Shown: in pieces, positions 11,874 through 25,420 of the stretch
How the letters are laid out: every line of letters begins with the position of its first letter
How positions within the stretch are numbered: position 1 is the first letter of the stretch
Assembly: GCA_007922225.1 (NCBI GenBank)
Contig: ML679995.1
Location: 1,575,653 to 1,639,652, forward strand
DNA from: Emydura subglobosa
Lineage: Eukaryota > Chordata > Testudines > Chelidae
Length of the DNA stretch: 64,000 nucleotides
Direction of reading: 5' to 3'
Position numbers and translations under genes: made by a program
Notes under the pieces: generated by a model
The model's input: the letters and a program-made list of their open reading frames with translations, nothing else
Databases searched by the model: none
Told to the model about the DNA's origin: nothing

Positions 11874-13476
11874 ATATCACAGCAACAGGCTTATTATAAA
11901 AACCTGTAGAAGAGAGAACTTGGAATTTTGTATTCCTTGGAAACAAGTGATTGGTGTCAATGCTAGCTATGCAGATGCTACACTGATGACTGCTATATAA
12001 GAATCTAGACAGATTATCCCTCAAACATCTACATGCCTTCTTCCATTACATCCCCTATCCGTGGAATGTCCTTCGTGAAGAGAGCCATAAAAAAATGCTA
12101 CCCTTGCTTTCCATGACGCCTACAAGGAATTAGCCAATCTACTATGGACAGACTGCAAAAAATATTTGTTGAAAAGTTAACTGTAGATAAAACTATGTAT
12201 TTTGGTATTTACCCTCTCCATCTCTTGTATGTCACGTGTCTTCTGAGGTAATAAAATCTTCAATTCAGGCACTATTTCTACCAGTGGTTGTATAGTGAAC
12301 ACAATGAGGCTCCAATCCTAACTGAGACCCTGAGCACTACCATAATATAACCAACAAAAACTAAATTAAGTTTAGATTAGAAAGGTGGAAATTATGCAGA
12401 GCTTGTTATGCATCCCCACTAGGATTAAACTAAAATCAGACTCCTCTCACATCAGTTTTAATCCAAATTTGAACCCAGGGCTCCACAGAAGCTTAGTATC
12501 TTTCTGATTTCTGAGTGTCAGTACAATATGTCTGATAGTCTTACTTCATTCAGCAAGTACAGGAGTTCCTGACTCAAAAGAACAAAACCTCAGATGGCTA
12601 CCCAAAATTTCAAAGTAGCATCCAAAGAATGGTATTCATTTCATGCTCACCGCAAATTCATTTTACTTGTATAACTTTACCCTATAGACTTATGTGGACT
12701 TAAGTGAAACTACATTCGGAGAGCGTGCTCTCAAACTATCAAAATAAGCGTTCCTGCTAAAAGAAAGCCCCACACCTCTGAGCTTAATATAGTAGAGAAA
12801 GTTCAAAGTCTCAGATCTATTTCATCTCAATTCTTGCTTTTCCTCCAAGAATCACTATTATGATTAGAGATGAATGAACCAGCTGGGACCTTTGCTCATT
12901 CCTCAAACGCAACCTATACCCTTTCTAAGGGTTGAAGATATATATTTTTTCCACCTCCTCCTTCCTTTGCAAGCTTCAGCTAGGAAGTGAAAATACAGAA
13001 ATGCTACCACCAATTTGGCCAAAAGCAGAGGATACTGGAAAACTCACAGGAAAGCCTTTTCATAGATTTTTTCAGACATAATATTTGTGTGCTTATCCCA
13101 TCCATTCACCAAACCATTATGATCCATCACCACTACTCCAATTTCTCTGCATCTCCTTCTGTCTCTGTCCCCTCCTCTTCTGGATACTATGGTTTCCACC
13201 TTCAACTACCCTCCTATCCTCAGCATCACAACACAGGAATTACCACTTCCATACTCTGGCTAGCCCGTTAATTATGTCTATCCTGTTGCATCAGTTTCCC
13301 TCTGCTACTGGGCTGCTGAGCACCTTTGAACTAAATCCACAGACCACATGAACTCTCCACACCTCTTCTTGCTAAACAAGGTAACTTTACCCCCAACTAA
13401 AGGTTCTCCAATCTCCGGCTCACTGCACTTGGTCACTACTGTCCCCAAAATGCCATTTACTGAAGTATCACTCACT
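11874..13476. other. Intronic/gene-free stretch
   Basis: AT-rich sequence between two transposons, in the presumed intron after the C1 exon. No exon or recognisable repeat seen. Confidence 0.5.
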
Positions 13477-13768
13477 TGGGGCTTGTCTACACTACCTTAC
13501 AGTTCCAACTACAGGAATGTGAATACCACTGCAAACCAAAGTAATGTACTGGAACACCCTTGTATGGATACCGAGGACGCAAACTAAAGGTTTCCTCGTT
13601 CATGTTAACGTAGTCCTCTTCAAACAGGATTACATTAATGCAAACTAGGAACATTTTAGTTTGCGCCTGCAGCATCCACATGGGGGAGGTACAGTGAAGC
13701 ACTTCAATGCGCACTGCTATTCATACCCTCACAATCCCAACTGCAGGACAGTATAGACATAGCCTTAG
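13477..13768. mobile_element. Inverted-repeat DNA transposon (MITE), GGCTTGTCTACACT type
   Basis: The left end GGGCTTGTCTACACTACC is inverted at the right end (GACAGTATAGACATAGCC). The similarity extends about 50 bases inward (ACAGTTCCAACTACAGGAAT against the complement of CAATCCCAACTGCAGGACAG). No coding capacity. Confidence 0.65.
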
Positions 13769-13806
13769 ATTTTGACACAAGGTAGCCATGTGACAACTCC
13801 AGATTC

Positions 13807-13831
13807 ACACAGTTCTCTCTCTCTCTCTCTT
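13807..13831 (+). repeat. (TC)n microsatellite
   Basis: A short TCTCTC run inside otherwise unremarkable intron. Confidence 0.85.
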
Positions 13832-14434
13832 TCATTTGTTCTCCATTTCTAAAATTCAAGTCTATGGATAACAAGTTTTTAAAACACATTCCCAATTGCT
13901 GCTTCTATTCCACACGTGAATTACCCTTTTCATGAAGTTTCCGCTGCATTCCCTTCATACCTAGCCCTTTCTTAAATGCTGATTTTATTCCCAGTATCCT
14001 CAAATTTCCACATCTTAATGAGGTCCTTTATTTCATCTTTTTTGGTTACTACAAACCTGTTGGCTCTCCTTAGAGTTCAAACTTTTTACTGACACCACAT
14101 TATAAAAAAAGTCACAGTACCATGTATAAGCACTTTAGTTATCTCCAGGTGCATGTTTTAACAATGGCTAATGTGCAAGGATTTCAACGGCTCTTCATCT
14201 CAACAGTGAAGACCATCTGCACAACAAACAATTTTTGGTAAATTGCAGAAACAAAATAAAACCTCATCCTGAAAACCCAGAGTGAACATAAACACTCCTG
14301 CCACGGGGACAGATATTCCAACTCAGGAGTTGAGATATCAGAGAAACTTTCATCCCATGTCCTTTTAAAGATATTTTGCTTTTGTGGCTGACCTAATACT
14401 TCTAAATTATAGATCACATTAAAAACAATTATAT

Positions 14435-14815
14435 ATAGGCTTGGCAAAATTCGATTTTTATTTTTTCATAATTTTGACAGATAGTATCCATTTTTATTTT
14501 TAAGCATTTAAATTTTCACAGTTGTAAATTAGAAGGGGCTCAGACAATAGGAGAGCTAGATGATTATTTATGACAGTGACACAGATTCAAAAAGTTCAAG
14601 TTTTATAAAGGTTAAAACACAAATTGCCAACATCACAAAGTAAATATCCTTATGTCAAACTCTAATGCTAAAGTTCTCAAGCAGCATTTTTCTCAGTTTG
14701 ACTATTTGTAAATTTTGATCAACATTAATGGAAATATGTTTTCATTGGTTTGTGAGAGAATGGAGAAAATTGGCATTTACCAATAAAAGTCTAATCTTTC
14801 CGAGCCTAATTACAT
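14435..14815. mobile_element. AT-rich terminal-inverted-repeat element, copy 2
   Basis: Second copy of the element at 283-690. It begins TAGGCTTGGCAAAATTCGAT and ends ATCTTTCCGAGCCTA, so both ends read TAGGCTyGG inward. The flanks ATTATATA and ATTACATA look like an 8-base target duplication with one change, which would suit a hAT-type transposon. Confidence 0.65.
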
Positions 14816-15253
14816 ATAATAATAAAAATAACGATCTGGAACAGTCCGATGCACACCAAATAAAATTCTGTTGATTAAGTTCATTCTCCATTGGAGCCCT
14901 TTAACTTCTTCTTTCCCTGTATTATATCTAATTTATAATGCAAGTTCTTTGTAGCAGGGTCCTTTTAACAGGTCTGAAAAGTCTCAGGGAGTTCTGCAGT
15001 GCTCTAGAAATAATCAAATTAACTGGCGCATCACTAGCAAGATGGGATACTCCCCATTTGTCTATCTAGATACTTCTATGACCCTCATTCCTATAAGATA
15101 CCAGCATCTCAAACATATTGTTTGTATGAAGGCTGTGACTAGAGGCTCCAACTAGGATGAGTGCCCCGTTGCGACGTGCACAGACAGATAGCGCCTGCCC
15201 TGAATAGCTGATGCTCTACGTAAGCAAAGGGTGGGAGTGAAACAGGCTCAAAA

Positions 15254-15370
15254 AGGAGAACTGACTTGCTCAAAGTCACACAGCAGGAGGGAACTGAGGC
15301 ACAGAGTTTAAACAACTTGTTCAAGGTCAATCAAGAAGTCTGTGGCGCAACCAGGACATCAACCTTCACT
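15254..15370 (+). mobile_element. MIR-like SINE fragment
   Basis: Contains TGACTTGCTCAAAGTCACAC, then a partly repeated AACTTGTTCAAGGTCAATCA and AGTCTGTGGCGCAACCAGGA, close to the MIR core. The motif appears twice, so two fragments or a local duplication. Confidence 0.55.
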
Positions 15371-15706
15371 TACAGTAAGTATTTCAGTCCAGTGCTTAAA
15401 CACAACTCCATTGTTCTCTCTTCTTGGAAACGAAATGTATCTGCAAGAAGGTGGTGGCAGTAACAGTACAGCAGTAGTGTAGGGCACAATTTCAAAATCT
15501 CATTTATTTCAGAAAGTGTGCAGCCATTTTAATAGAAGCTGAGAGACTTCACCAATCGCAAGACTAGAACGAATCTAAACAAACGGTCTGTTAAGAGGCC
15601 CCATATATGTGCACAGTTTAGAAAAGCGTACAGACAACTTGTTTGGAAATGGCTCCTCTCCAGTCTCCCTCCATCCCCCCAATCAAACTGTGAGAATGAA
15701 AAATCA

Positions 15707-16541
<835 letters not shown>

Positions 16542-16616
16542 CAGCTCCTCATCCTTAAGAGAAGTTCTAGTGGCCATTGCAGAGGTAATTCCAGCCTTCC
16601 GGGACTGAACCAGTGA
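16542..16616 (-). CDS. UNC13B: UNC13B exon, [20 protein letters not shown]
   Basis: The 75-base exon has acceptor CCATTCTCAG| and donor CTG|GTAAGC. It is in phase 0 at both ends and codes for 25 residues beginning [20 protein letters not shown] and ending KDEEL. The residues are the same as I recall for human UNC13B. The exon joins the preceding one (VSDL) and the C1 exon (KSHVYKK) without any phase problem. It lies 610 bases upstream of the C1 exon, the shortest intron seen in this gene in the window. Confidence 0.95.
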
Positions 16617-18734
16617 CTGAGAATGGAAAGTGTCTGTTATTCATTGCAAAAGTATACACAAATTCACTGGAAGTCACACAGTTGTGCATGCACAAAAGGG
16701 AAGATGTTGTCACCAGTGGAGGTACAGAACAGAAAGTCTACACAAGTCAACAGTCCTCTGCTACATTTTCTAAATGGGAATCTCCTTGTCCCAGAAGAAG
16801 CCAGAGTGTGTACTTTAAATGCATAAAACTTATTAACAGTTTGCTTCCTTCTGCCCAATCCACTTTGTTCTGGAGTGAGTTTTACTATTTTCCCCTGTAT
16901 GAACTGTAGGTGAAAACGGAACTCTCTCCTGCATCCTTGCAACAGACAAGCTTTATATAATGTTCTAAACTTATGCCCCAACTTCCCATTCAAGCTCACT
17001 CATAGACAAAGGACATCAAATTAGCAGCCTTGTCACATAAAAAAACTCCAAATGGGGATGGCTGGATGGGATCAGAATGAGAAGGATAAACTAAAATCTT
17101 GGAGGATTTTGTGCAGTTGGAAGGGCAGCATGCGTTTGAATGCGTCTGTGTGTCACATTCAATGGCCATCACTGAATAGAATGAACATCGCTTCTTCTCA
17201 AAGTAGCTACCTTCACATTACAAACGATGGAGGGACTGCAATCTTAAATTTCTTAGGTAATTGTTTTTTCAGCACCTTCCACTGGCCTTTAACCAATACG
17301 TAAAAGGCTAGAAAGCAGATTAGGTCCTCCAGCAAGCTACTCCAGCTGAATGAAGACAGATGAGGAAATGAGAGAAGATGTTGCTGTTTTTTATAAAGCC
17401 AGGAAACCCTTTCAGAAGCCACCTCTTACTCTGATTTATGTTGATTGAGATTGAAAAGGTTCATTCAGTCAGTGATGTGGTGGGCCAGAGTGTGACATAT
17501 GCATGTACTGTGTTATGGCGGAACCCAACATAAAAAGCAAAATCACCAGAAGGGAAGTAAATTAAAAAATCTTTACTCTAGGAGAAAACTTGGTGGCTGT
17601 TTTTTAGCTCCACTTACCATAGCCTGTAGAGAGAGAGTGACAGCATACAAAAGAAGTGTAACAGGTTAATTCTATTATTACAAAGTTTCCAGGGATACAA
17701 GCGGTTAGTAAAACAGACTCTCCTAGGTTTTGCACGCTTCAGATGACAGATGTACAAACTAAATTCTCGATCTTTACATATCAATGTATGTAGGTTAGAG
17801 ATTTCTTAAGCCTTTTTAGTCACACAGAACTTCTCCCAAATGCTAATGTATTAGCTGTACCTGATACAATATTCAACACCATCCTCAAAAGTGACATGCC
17901 AGCAGTGCAGGAAAGCAAGTTGGCCTCACTGCTTGTATAGTTTTAATTGGAGCATTTAAAAGTCTGTGAATAGATCTCAGGGATGGGAAGAATTTTTAAC
18001 ATTCAAGTTGTATGACCATGCCTGCACACAGACAATGGTAGGCAGATCTATTTTTCTCTAACATGTTCTTAGTGCTAGTAATTTTCTGAAACATCAGTAC
18101 AGACATTTTCATTTTTTCTCATAGTTTGGAGACAGAGAAACATTAAAAAATTCTGTGGGTCTAAGAATGATCAAATGCATTGTTGCGCAAGAATTAAATA
18201 CTTTAAAAAGTCCCCTTTCAATAATCACCTTAAATAAATCAAACAACAAGAAACAAACGTTCCGCAAAAACATTACGATTTTTCAAAGCACAAATGAAAG
18301 TCAATACATTCTGCTCATAGTAAGGCTACTGTCTGTACAATAATGAAATAACTACAGGAATGCAAGCCTAAAGAATCTGGAATTAGAAATCAGATTCTTA
18401 AAGAAATAAACTGGGAATATACCAGGAAACAGATGTCCAGTTTCCAGAAAAGGTTGGTAGAGAGCAAGCCACCTTCCTAGTAACTCCCACAGTAAGTAGT
18501 GTCAACGTTAGGCATAGAGACTAACGAGGAAAGATAATTCTGAGGGCTTTGTGTAAACAACTAATTGATTTTCCAATCAAAATTACTCAGGAATCTAACG
18601 TCGATTTGACTAAATCATCAAAAGTTTATTTAAATTAATAGGACACCTCAAATTGACTCATGTAATAAACAATATTGCACCCCAAGACAAAGTGACTACC
18701 GCAATTATTATATTCACAGAAAGAAAAGTCTTAC
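16617..18734 (-). other. UNC13B intron, apparently unique sequence
   Basis: About 2.1 kb of AT-rich intron between two securely placed exons. I saw no long open frame with domain similarity and no transposon that I could name. Confidence 0.7.
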
Positions 18735-18813
18735 CAAATCACTGACAAGTGGAACTGGTTTCTTTTTACGTAGATCAGGCATACTGTCAATGCCATAGAG
18801 ACCACCTGCAGGC
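18735..18813 (-). CDS. UNC13B: UNC13B exon, [15 protein letters not shown] linker
   Basis: The 79-base exon has acceptor TATTTCCAG| and donor TTG|GTAAGA. After one base that completes a Gly codon it codes for 26 residues, beginning [18 protein letters not shown] and ending VPLVSDL, and it leaves in phase 0. The segment is almost invariant in Munc13-1/-2/-3 and lies a few dozen residues before the C1 domain. It differs from human UNC13B, as remembered, only by conservative changes (RKKKPV for RRKKPL). A long foldback transposon sits about 130 bases upstream of the acceptor in the same intron (18942-19100). Confidence 0.93.
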
Positions 18814-18941
18814 CTGGAAATACAGGGGGAAATCTGTTAACAAGGTCACAGAAATGGCCAACAGTATGAGAATCTGTCACATATGGTCCTGTAGAAACCA
18901 AACATGGCCTCGTGCAAATACTAATCACTCTGCTAACAAAA

Positions 18942-19140
18942 CAGCGAGAGTCCTGTGGCACCTTAAAGACTAACGAATTTATTTCAGCATAAGCTTTTGT
19001 GGGCAGAAACCCACTTCCCACTTCGAGGGTTTCTGCCCACAAAGGCTTATGCCGAAATAAATGTGTTAGTCTTTAAGGTGCCCCAGGACTCTCGCCGTTG
19101 TGCTGAAAACAGACTAACCCGGCTACCCCTCTGGAACCCT
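18942..19140. mobile_element. Foldback element with two ~70-base arms
   Basis: The left arm 18942-19013 (GAGAGTCCTGTGGCACCTTA, AGCTTTTGTGGGCAGAAACC) is the reverse complement of the right arm 19026-19099 (GGGTTTCTGCCCACAAAGGC, TTAGTCTTTAAGGTGCC) with few mismatches and a loop of about 12 bases. The right side continues with CAGACTAACCCGGCTACCCC. Non-autonomous; recognised as a repeat family common in reptiles. It lies just upstream of a UNC13B exon. Confidence 0.75.
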
Positions 19141-20769
19141 GCTAATAAAACAAACAATGGAAATAACAGGAATGAATCTCGACACACAAAGGATTAATAT
19201 ACTGAAATGTGACTCTAACAACTAGAAAATGCTAACGACTGAGATGAATAACCTTGTCAATTCTAAATGCTGAGAAGCACTCTGCTTCCTTTTGGTATAA
19301 CTGCATCCACAATTTACTCTTGGTATTTTGAGATTCATGTCATAAAAGTCCTTGGAGGTTTGGAGCCATTCTGGCCTCCTCCTTATTCCCTCTCCTCCAA
19401 TTACATTTGTTTTTGGTCTCTTCTTCAGAAAAAATCTCAAGTTTTGATAGGGGATTTGATAGGAAATAATCGTCATACACAAGTGTAGCAGCAACACTTC
19501 AACCTCTAGACAGACACACTCCGTTTTCTGTAACTCCAGCCTCCTGTCACTTAAACAGTTCACCCTTTTTTGTATATTACCATGATTTAGAAATTTAGAA
19601 CACTGCTACAGTGTGAGAGAGGGGTGGATAAGGTGGGAGAATGTCAAAGGGAGAATTACCAGCCTAAAGGTCACGTCCTACTGTCGTTCACATGAGTACA
19701 GAATGTAAGTCCTGGGCCTCAGACCTGTGGAATTTTAGGGGGAAGTTCCGTATGCTGGAGAAAAGAAGAAAACATTTCTCTAGCTTTTTTATTTTTAAAT
19801 AGAAGGCTTTTTATGATGCCCAAAAGTTTGGAATATTAGAAATAGCCTTGGCAAGGACGAATCTCATCAACAAGGACTATCACTAAGCTGACAGGTAGAG
19901 GTATGAAGATTCATGACAACAGGAATACAAGAGCTGCAATATGGTAAAAAAATATTCACTTTTTTTTTTTTTAATCAAAATTTAAAAGATTCTCCTCTCC
20001 AAAAATAAAGTTTGATAGCTTTTAGCATACTTTCTTTTCCATGCAAGTTCCCTTACCAATGCAAGACTCTTGTAACAGACACAATCAATGCCTTTAGATC
20101 CCAAACATTTTCCATATAAAGAGGGAAATATTTTAAAACATTGTAGACCTCCACACTTAAGTGCCAGCCATTCATTAGTAAAGTTGGTAGTGGAGTGAAT
20201 GGCTGTATTCCTTGGCTTCCATGGCAACACTCAGAGCTTGTAGAATTAAATGTTACAGTATGTTTTCCTTGGTGCAAAAGAACAATCACAATAATTCTAC
20301 TTAGGTCATGCTATTAACTGATAACATTAGGCAAATGTAAGTCTGAGCTCAAAATAGTTTGTCACTGATAATTAAGTGCCTAAGTAAATCCATTGCATGC
20401 ATTGACACACCATCAAGTAGAAGGCAAAATGCTAACTACAAAAGCTGCAGAGCACTATCTGTGAGCAAACGTGCTTTCCGTTAATACCATTGTGGTTACA
20501 CCAAATATAAACCAAATTCAGAACTTTTAAAGTGAACACCCTGATTTCCTTCATAACAATAGGAACAGACTGCCATGACTGAGTCTCCATGGGCGCTTTA
20601 AAGGATTTATGCTTCAAATTCTCCCTTTGAAATAAACGGAAAACCCCACGGCCACACCTACAGGAATCTTTTTCTTCAAAATTTCCCACCGCTACATTAC
20701 CACCATTCCCTGAGATTACAAATTTGCTTGATAGTAATGACTCTGTAGATATAACAGACAGCAAGAAAG
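19141..20769. other. UNC13B intron, no gene seen
   Basis: AT-rich intron with poly-T near 19961. No exon or named repeat recognised. Confidence 0.5.
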
Positions 20770-22952
20770 TAAGCATCTCTGACAGGTGATTAAGAAAAAG
20801 CAGAAAGCCTACAAGGAGTGGAAGATGGGAAGGATCAGCAAGGAAAGTTCTCTCTTGGAGGTCAGAACATGTAGAGACAAAGTGAGAAATGCCAAAAGCC
20901 AAGCAGAGTTGGACCCTGCAAAGGGAATTAAAACCAATAGTAAAAGGTTATATAGCCATACAAATAAGAAGAAAACAAAAAGAAGTGGGACAGCTAAACA
21001 CTGAGAATGGGGTGAATGTTAAGGATAATCTAGGCATGGCCCAATATCTAAACAAATACTTTGCCTCTGTTTTTAATGAGGCTAATGAAGAGCTTAGGGA
21101 CAGCGGCAAGGTGGTTAATGGCAATAAGGATATGGAGGCAAAAATTACCACATCCGAGGTAGAAGCCAAACTTGAACAGCTTAATGGGACTACATCGGGG
21201 GGGCCGGATAATCTCCATTCAAGAATAGTAAAGGAACTGGCACATGAAATTACATGCCCATTACCAAGGATTTGTAATGCATCTGTAAACTCAGAGGTTT
21301 TATAGTATGACTGGAGAATTGCTAACATACTTCCTATTTTTAAGAAAGGGAAAAAAGTGATTGGGTAACTACAGGCTTGTTACTTTGACCTCAGTAGTAT
21401 GCAAGGTCTTGGAAAAAATTTTGAAAGAGAAAGTAGTTAAGGACAATTAAGTTAACAGTAAGTGGGACAAAAAACAACATGGCTTTACAAAAGGTAGATA
21501 CTACCAGGCCAACCTGATCTCCTTCTCTGAGAAGATAACAGATTTTTTTAGACAAAGGGAATGCAGTGCATCTAATTTACCTAGATTTCAGTAAGGCATT
21601 TGATATGGTTCCACATCAGGAATTATTAGTTAAATTGGAAAAGATGGGATTAATATGAAAATAGGAAGTGGATAAGGAACTGGTTAAAGGGGAGACTACA
21701 ACGGGTCATGCTGCATGGTGAATTGTCAAGTTGGAGGGAGGTTTCTAGTGGAGTTACTCAGGGATTGATCTTGGGACTAATCTTATTTAACCTTTTTATT
21801 ACTAACCATGGCACAAAAAGTGGGAGTGTGCTAATAAAGTTTGCGGATAACACAAACACAGAGCCAATACAGAGTAGGATCAGGAATATCGTACAAGAAG
21901 ATCTGGATGACCTTGTAGACTGGAGTGATAAAAATAGGATGAAATTTAATAGTGGAAAGTGCAAGGTCATGCATTTAGGGACTAAAGAATTTTTGCTATA
22001 AACTCAGGGTACATCAGTTGGAAGTGACAGAGGAAGAGAAGGACCTGGGCATATTGGTTGATCACAGGATGCTATGAGCCACCAATGTGAAAAAAACTAA
22101 TTCGATTTTAGGATGCATCAGGTGAGGTATTTCCAATAGAGATAGGGAGGTGTTAGTACCATTATTCAAGGCGTTGGTCAGACCTCATCTGGAATACTGT
22201 GTCTCCCATTTTAAAAAAGATTAATTCAATCTGGAACAGATGCAGAGAAGAGCTACTATGATGATCCATGGAATGAAAAACCTGCCTCATGAGAGGAGAC
22301 TCAAAGAGGTTGGTTTGTTTAGCCTAACCAAAAGATGGCTGAGGGGAGATAAGATTCCTCTCTATAAATACATCAGAGGGACAAATACCAAGGAGGGAGG
22401 AGAATTATTTAAGTTCAGCAGTCATGTGAACACAAGAACAAATGTATATAAACTGGCCACCAGTAAGAAATTAGATGAAGGTTTCTAACCATCAGAGGAG
22501 TGAAGTTCTGGAACAGCCTTCCAAAGGGAGCAGTGGGGGCAAAAAGCCTAACTGGCTTGAAGACTGAGTTTGCTAGGTTTATGGAGGGGATTGGCAATTA
22601 ACTGATCTTTGACTACTAGCGGTAAATATTCCCAATGGCCTTGATAGGATGTTAGATGGGTTGGGTTCTGAGCTACTACAGAGAATTCTTTCCCAGGTGT
22701 CTGGCTGATGAATCTTGCGTATATGCTCAGGGTTTAGATGATCGCCATATTTGGGGTCAGAAAGGAATTTTCCCGCAGGGCAGATTGGGACAGGCTCTGA
22801 GGGGATTTCCCCATTCCTCTGCAGCATGGGGCATGGGTCATTTGCTAGTGGATTCTCTGTACCTTGAAGTCTTAAAACCACGATCTGAGGACTTCAATAA
22901 CTCAGTTTTAGGTTAGGGGTCTATTACAGGAGTTGTTGAGGTTCTGTGGCCG
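20770..22952 (+). mobile_element. CR1-type LINE, copy B
   Basis: Same family as copy A, in the opposite orientation. Decayed frames show RKQKAYKEWKMGRISKESS, then GMAQYLNKYFASVFNEANEE, then [24 protein letters not shown] and ITQGLILGLILFNLF-type blocks, KFADNTNTE (FADD box altered to FADN), DDLVDWSDKNRMKFNSGKCK and LPHERRLKEVGLFSLTKR. It stops at about 22952 before the usual 3' tail, at the border of an LTR-like block. It preserves the site where copy A took the DIRS insertion (TACTTTGCCTCTG near 21058). Confidence 0.85.
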
Positions 22953-23532
22953 GTGTTAGACTGCCAGAATATCTTCAAAAACAGAAAGACTCAAGACCCC
23001 CACATCGTGTTTACGATTGCCCTATTGACTTTCACCCCAGAGCCAAGCTTCTGTTCAGGTGTATTGTGAAGGAAAAAGAAGATGGGGTCTCTGTTTCTGC
23101 TGAGAACTGATTTTTAGAAATGGCTGCAAAAGCCTGAGATGGAAAGTGCCTTTCTAGCAGAAGTTTAAATCTGAGAATGTTAAGGGTGAACAAGATAGTT
23201 ATGGAACCTAGACGCCAGCAGGGATGGAATGCAGAGAAAGACCTTGTAATTTAGATAAGGGAAGTTGAAAATGCTGTGCTGGGAAAATTCCTGGATGGGT
23301 AGTTTTTTTAGTGTGTACGACCATGGAAGCTGTGACATATAAAGATTTGTGTGGAACTATATAAACTGTTAGAATTTAGTTTTAAGCTGTCGCCCCTTAT
23401 ATTTGAAGGGACCACCTTCTTTACGTAAAGAATAAAATCTGACTTTGCTAATCTGTTGTTTGGCTTATTCTGGACTATCCGCTGGGCAATGGACTTGTAA
23501 ATAAGGACCCCTGAGTTTGGGTTCTTCCACAG
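22953..23532 (+). repeat. LTR-like block of an LTR retrotransposon
   Basis: About 580 bases starting TGTTAGACTGCC and ending TTCTTCCACA, with a TATATAAA box at 23358-23365, AATAAA at 23431-23436 and a short U5-like tail, the order expected in an LTR. It directly precedes gypsy pol sequence. No second LTR and no primer-binding site were identified. Confidence 0.5.
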
Positions 23533-23539
23533 TATATAT

Positions 23540-25420
23540 TTATATCTAAACCAAAGGTGGCAGCATCAAGGGAGTACCTTCAGGAAATCCCAGCTGAGGT
23601 TTTATCTACTTCCTCCACAGGCACCCAGATACTCTTTGTGAAAAAGAAAAACTACTTCCTGAGACTTTGTGCAGACTACAGGGCACTGAAACAAATAACT
23701 ATAAGCAATCGGTGCCCCTTACCATTAATCCCAGCAGACCTAGATCGATTATGGTCAGCTCAGGTGTTCACCAAACTAGACCTTAGAGAAGCATATAATC
23801 TAGTTTGAATCAAGATGGGGGACAAATGAATGAAAGATGGCCTTTAGAATAAGGTATGGACATTCTGAATATTTGGTAATGCTCTCTGGACTCACCAGTG
23901 CTCCCACCACTTTTCAACACCTGATTAAAAGCATATTTTGAGAAATCCTAGATCAGTTTGTGGTAGCTTATTTAGATGATATCTTAGTCTATTCCAATAG
24001 TCCAGCAAGCCACAATCACCATGTCCATGAGGTTCTCACAATTGTGCTACCACGGGTTAGATGGAAAACTGGAAAAGTGTGTATTTGACCAATCATCCAT
24101 CATATTTTTGGGGTTCATCCTATCAGCAGACCGACTACAGATGGACCCACAAAGGATGTCTGCAATTTTGGATTGGGCCAAACACTGGAGCATCTGAGAC
24201 ATCCAAAGGCTCAAGGGGTTTGCCAACTTTTACAGGAGGTTTATTCCAAACTTCTTAAGGGTCACAGCCCCTATTATTGCCATCCTTCGTAAACCTTCAA
24301 GGTTTCAAACAGCTGAAGACAGCTTTCACATCTGCCCAGGGGCTGGTCTATCCTGATCCTGACCAACCCACTGTCCTTGAGGCAGACACCTCTGATGAAG
24401 CCATTAATGTGGTACTGTCCCAAAGAATGGGGCCCCAGCATGAGGTGCATCCAGGTCTGTATTTTTTCAGAAAAACGCATCAGGATTAACAAAATTATGA
24501 AATAGGAGACAAGGAGTTATTCACCATTAAGGCTGGATTTGGGACTTGGCAACATTGCCTTGAGGGAGCCAAACACCCCATCCTAGTCCTAACCAACCAT
24601 AAGAACCTAGAATATCTATGATCTGCCAAAGCATTGAACTAGCCACAGCAGCACTGGGCCCTATTCTTCCTGAAATTTGATTTCTCAGTCATGTATCATT
24701 CACACAACAAGAATGGCAAAGCTGATGCCCTCTCAGGAACAGAGAAATACCATACAGAATCCATTGACTCCAAAGAATCACCACCTAGAATAATAAAATC
24801 ACACCATTTCATTTATAGGTCTGTATCCTTGGAGTTCCTTACCATGCTTTGATCAGCCCTCCCGAACTATCCTTTTCTTAACCTTGTAACCTCCTCCAAG
24901 GAAGGTAACCCCAGTACCACCTTACGCACTATTCCTGAGTCAATGACCATCTCTATGTCAGTGGCCGCCCACATCTCCCTGACAGTTCCTCAAGACCAGA
25001 ACTGCTATATGCGTAGATCATTATTCCCCTGGGAAGGTCACTTTGGGCAATCCAAGACTTTGCACATTGTAGCCCACTCATATCTGTGGCCACAAATGCA
25101 AGATGACATTCATTCCTACATCAGGTCCTTGTGCTTGATCAATCCCTTTACTACCCCTAAAATAGTGTGTTCAGCCTTCTGATGCCATCTGAGACCGCCC
25201 GGTCACACAATCGTTGATTTTATAGTAAAACTACTGGAATCTGAAAACCATAACACCATACTGACTGTTGTGGACCAGCTCACCATAATGGCCCATTCTG
25301 TATCATGCACACATCTCCTAACTGCGGAAACTCTGCACACCTTCTAGTTACAAGTATCTTCCACATCCATGGTCTCCCCAACCATCTTACCACAGACCAT
25401 GGGAGGTGTCACCTTCTAGA
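23540..25420 (+). pseudogene. Ty3/gypsy pol remnant (RT, RNase H, integrase)
   Basis: In order with many stops: reverse transcriptase ([45 protein letters not shown] at about 23967, catalytic YLDD intact), RNase H ([35 protein letters not shown]), integrase zinc region (HFGQSKTLHIVAHSYLWPQM) and part of the integrase core (ILTVVDQLTIMAHSV). Gag and protease are missing upstream, where the LTR-like block abuts the RT. A dead, internally deleted copy. Confidence 0.85.

Noticed and set aside
18731..19042. A 104-codon minus-strand frame spanning the PAGGLYGID exon and the foldback element
   Set aside because: It is in a different frame from the UNC13B codons; the conserved family residues and phases identify the real frame.
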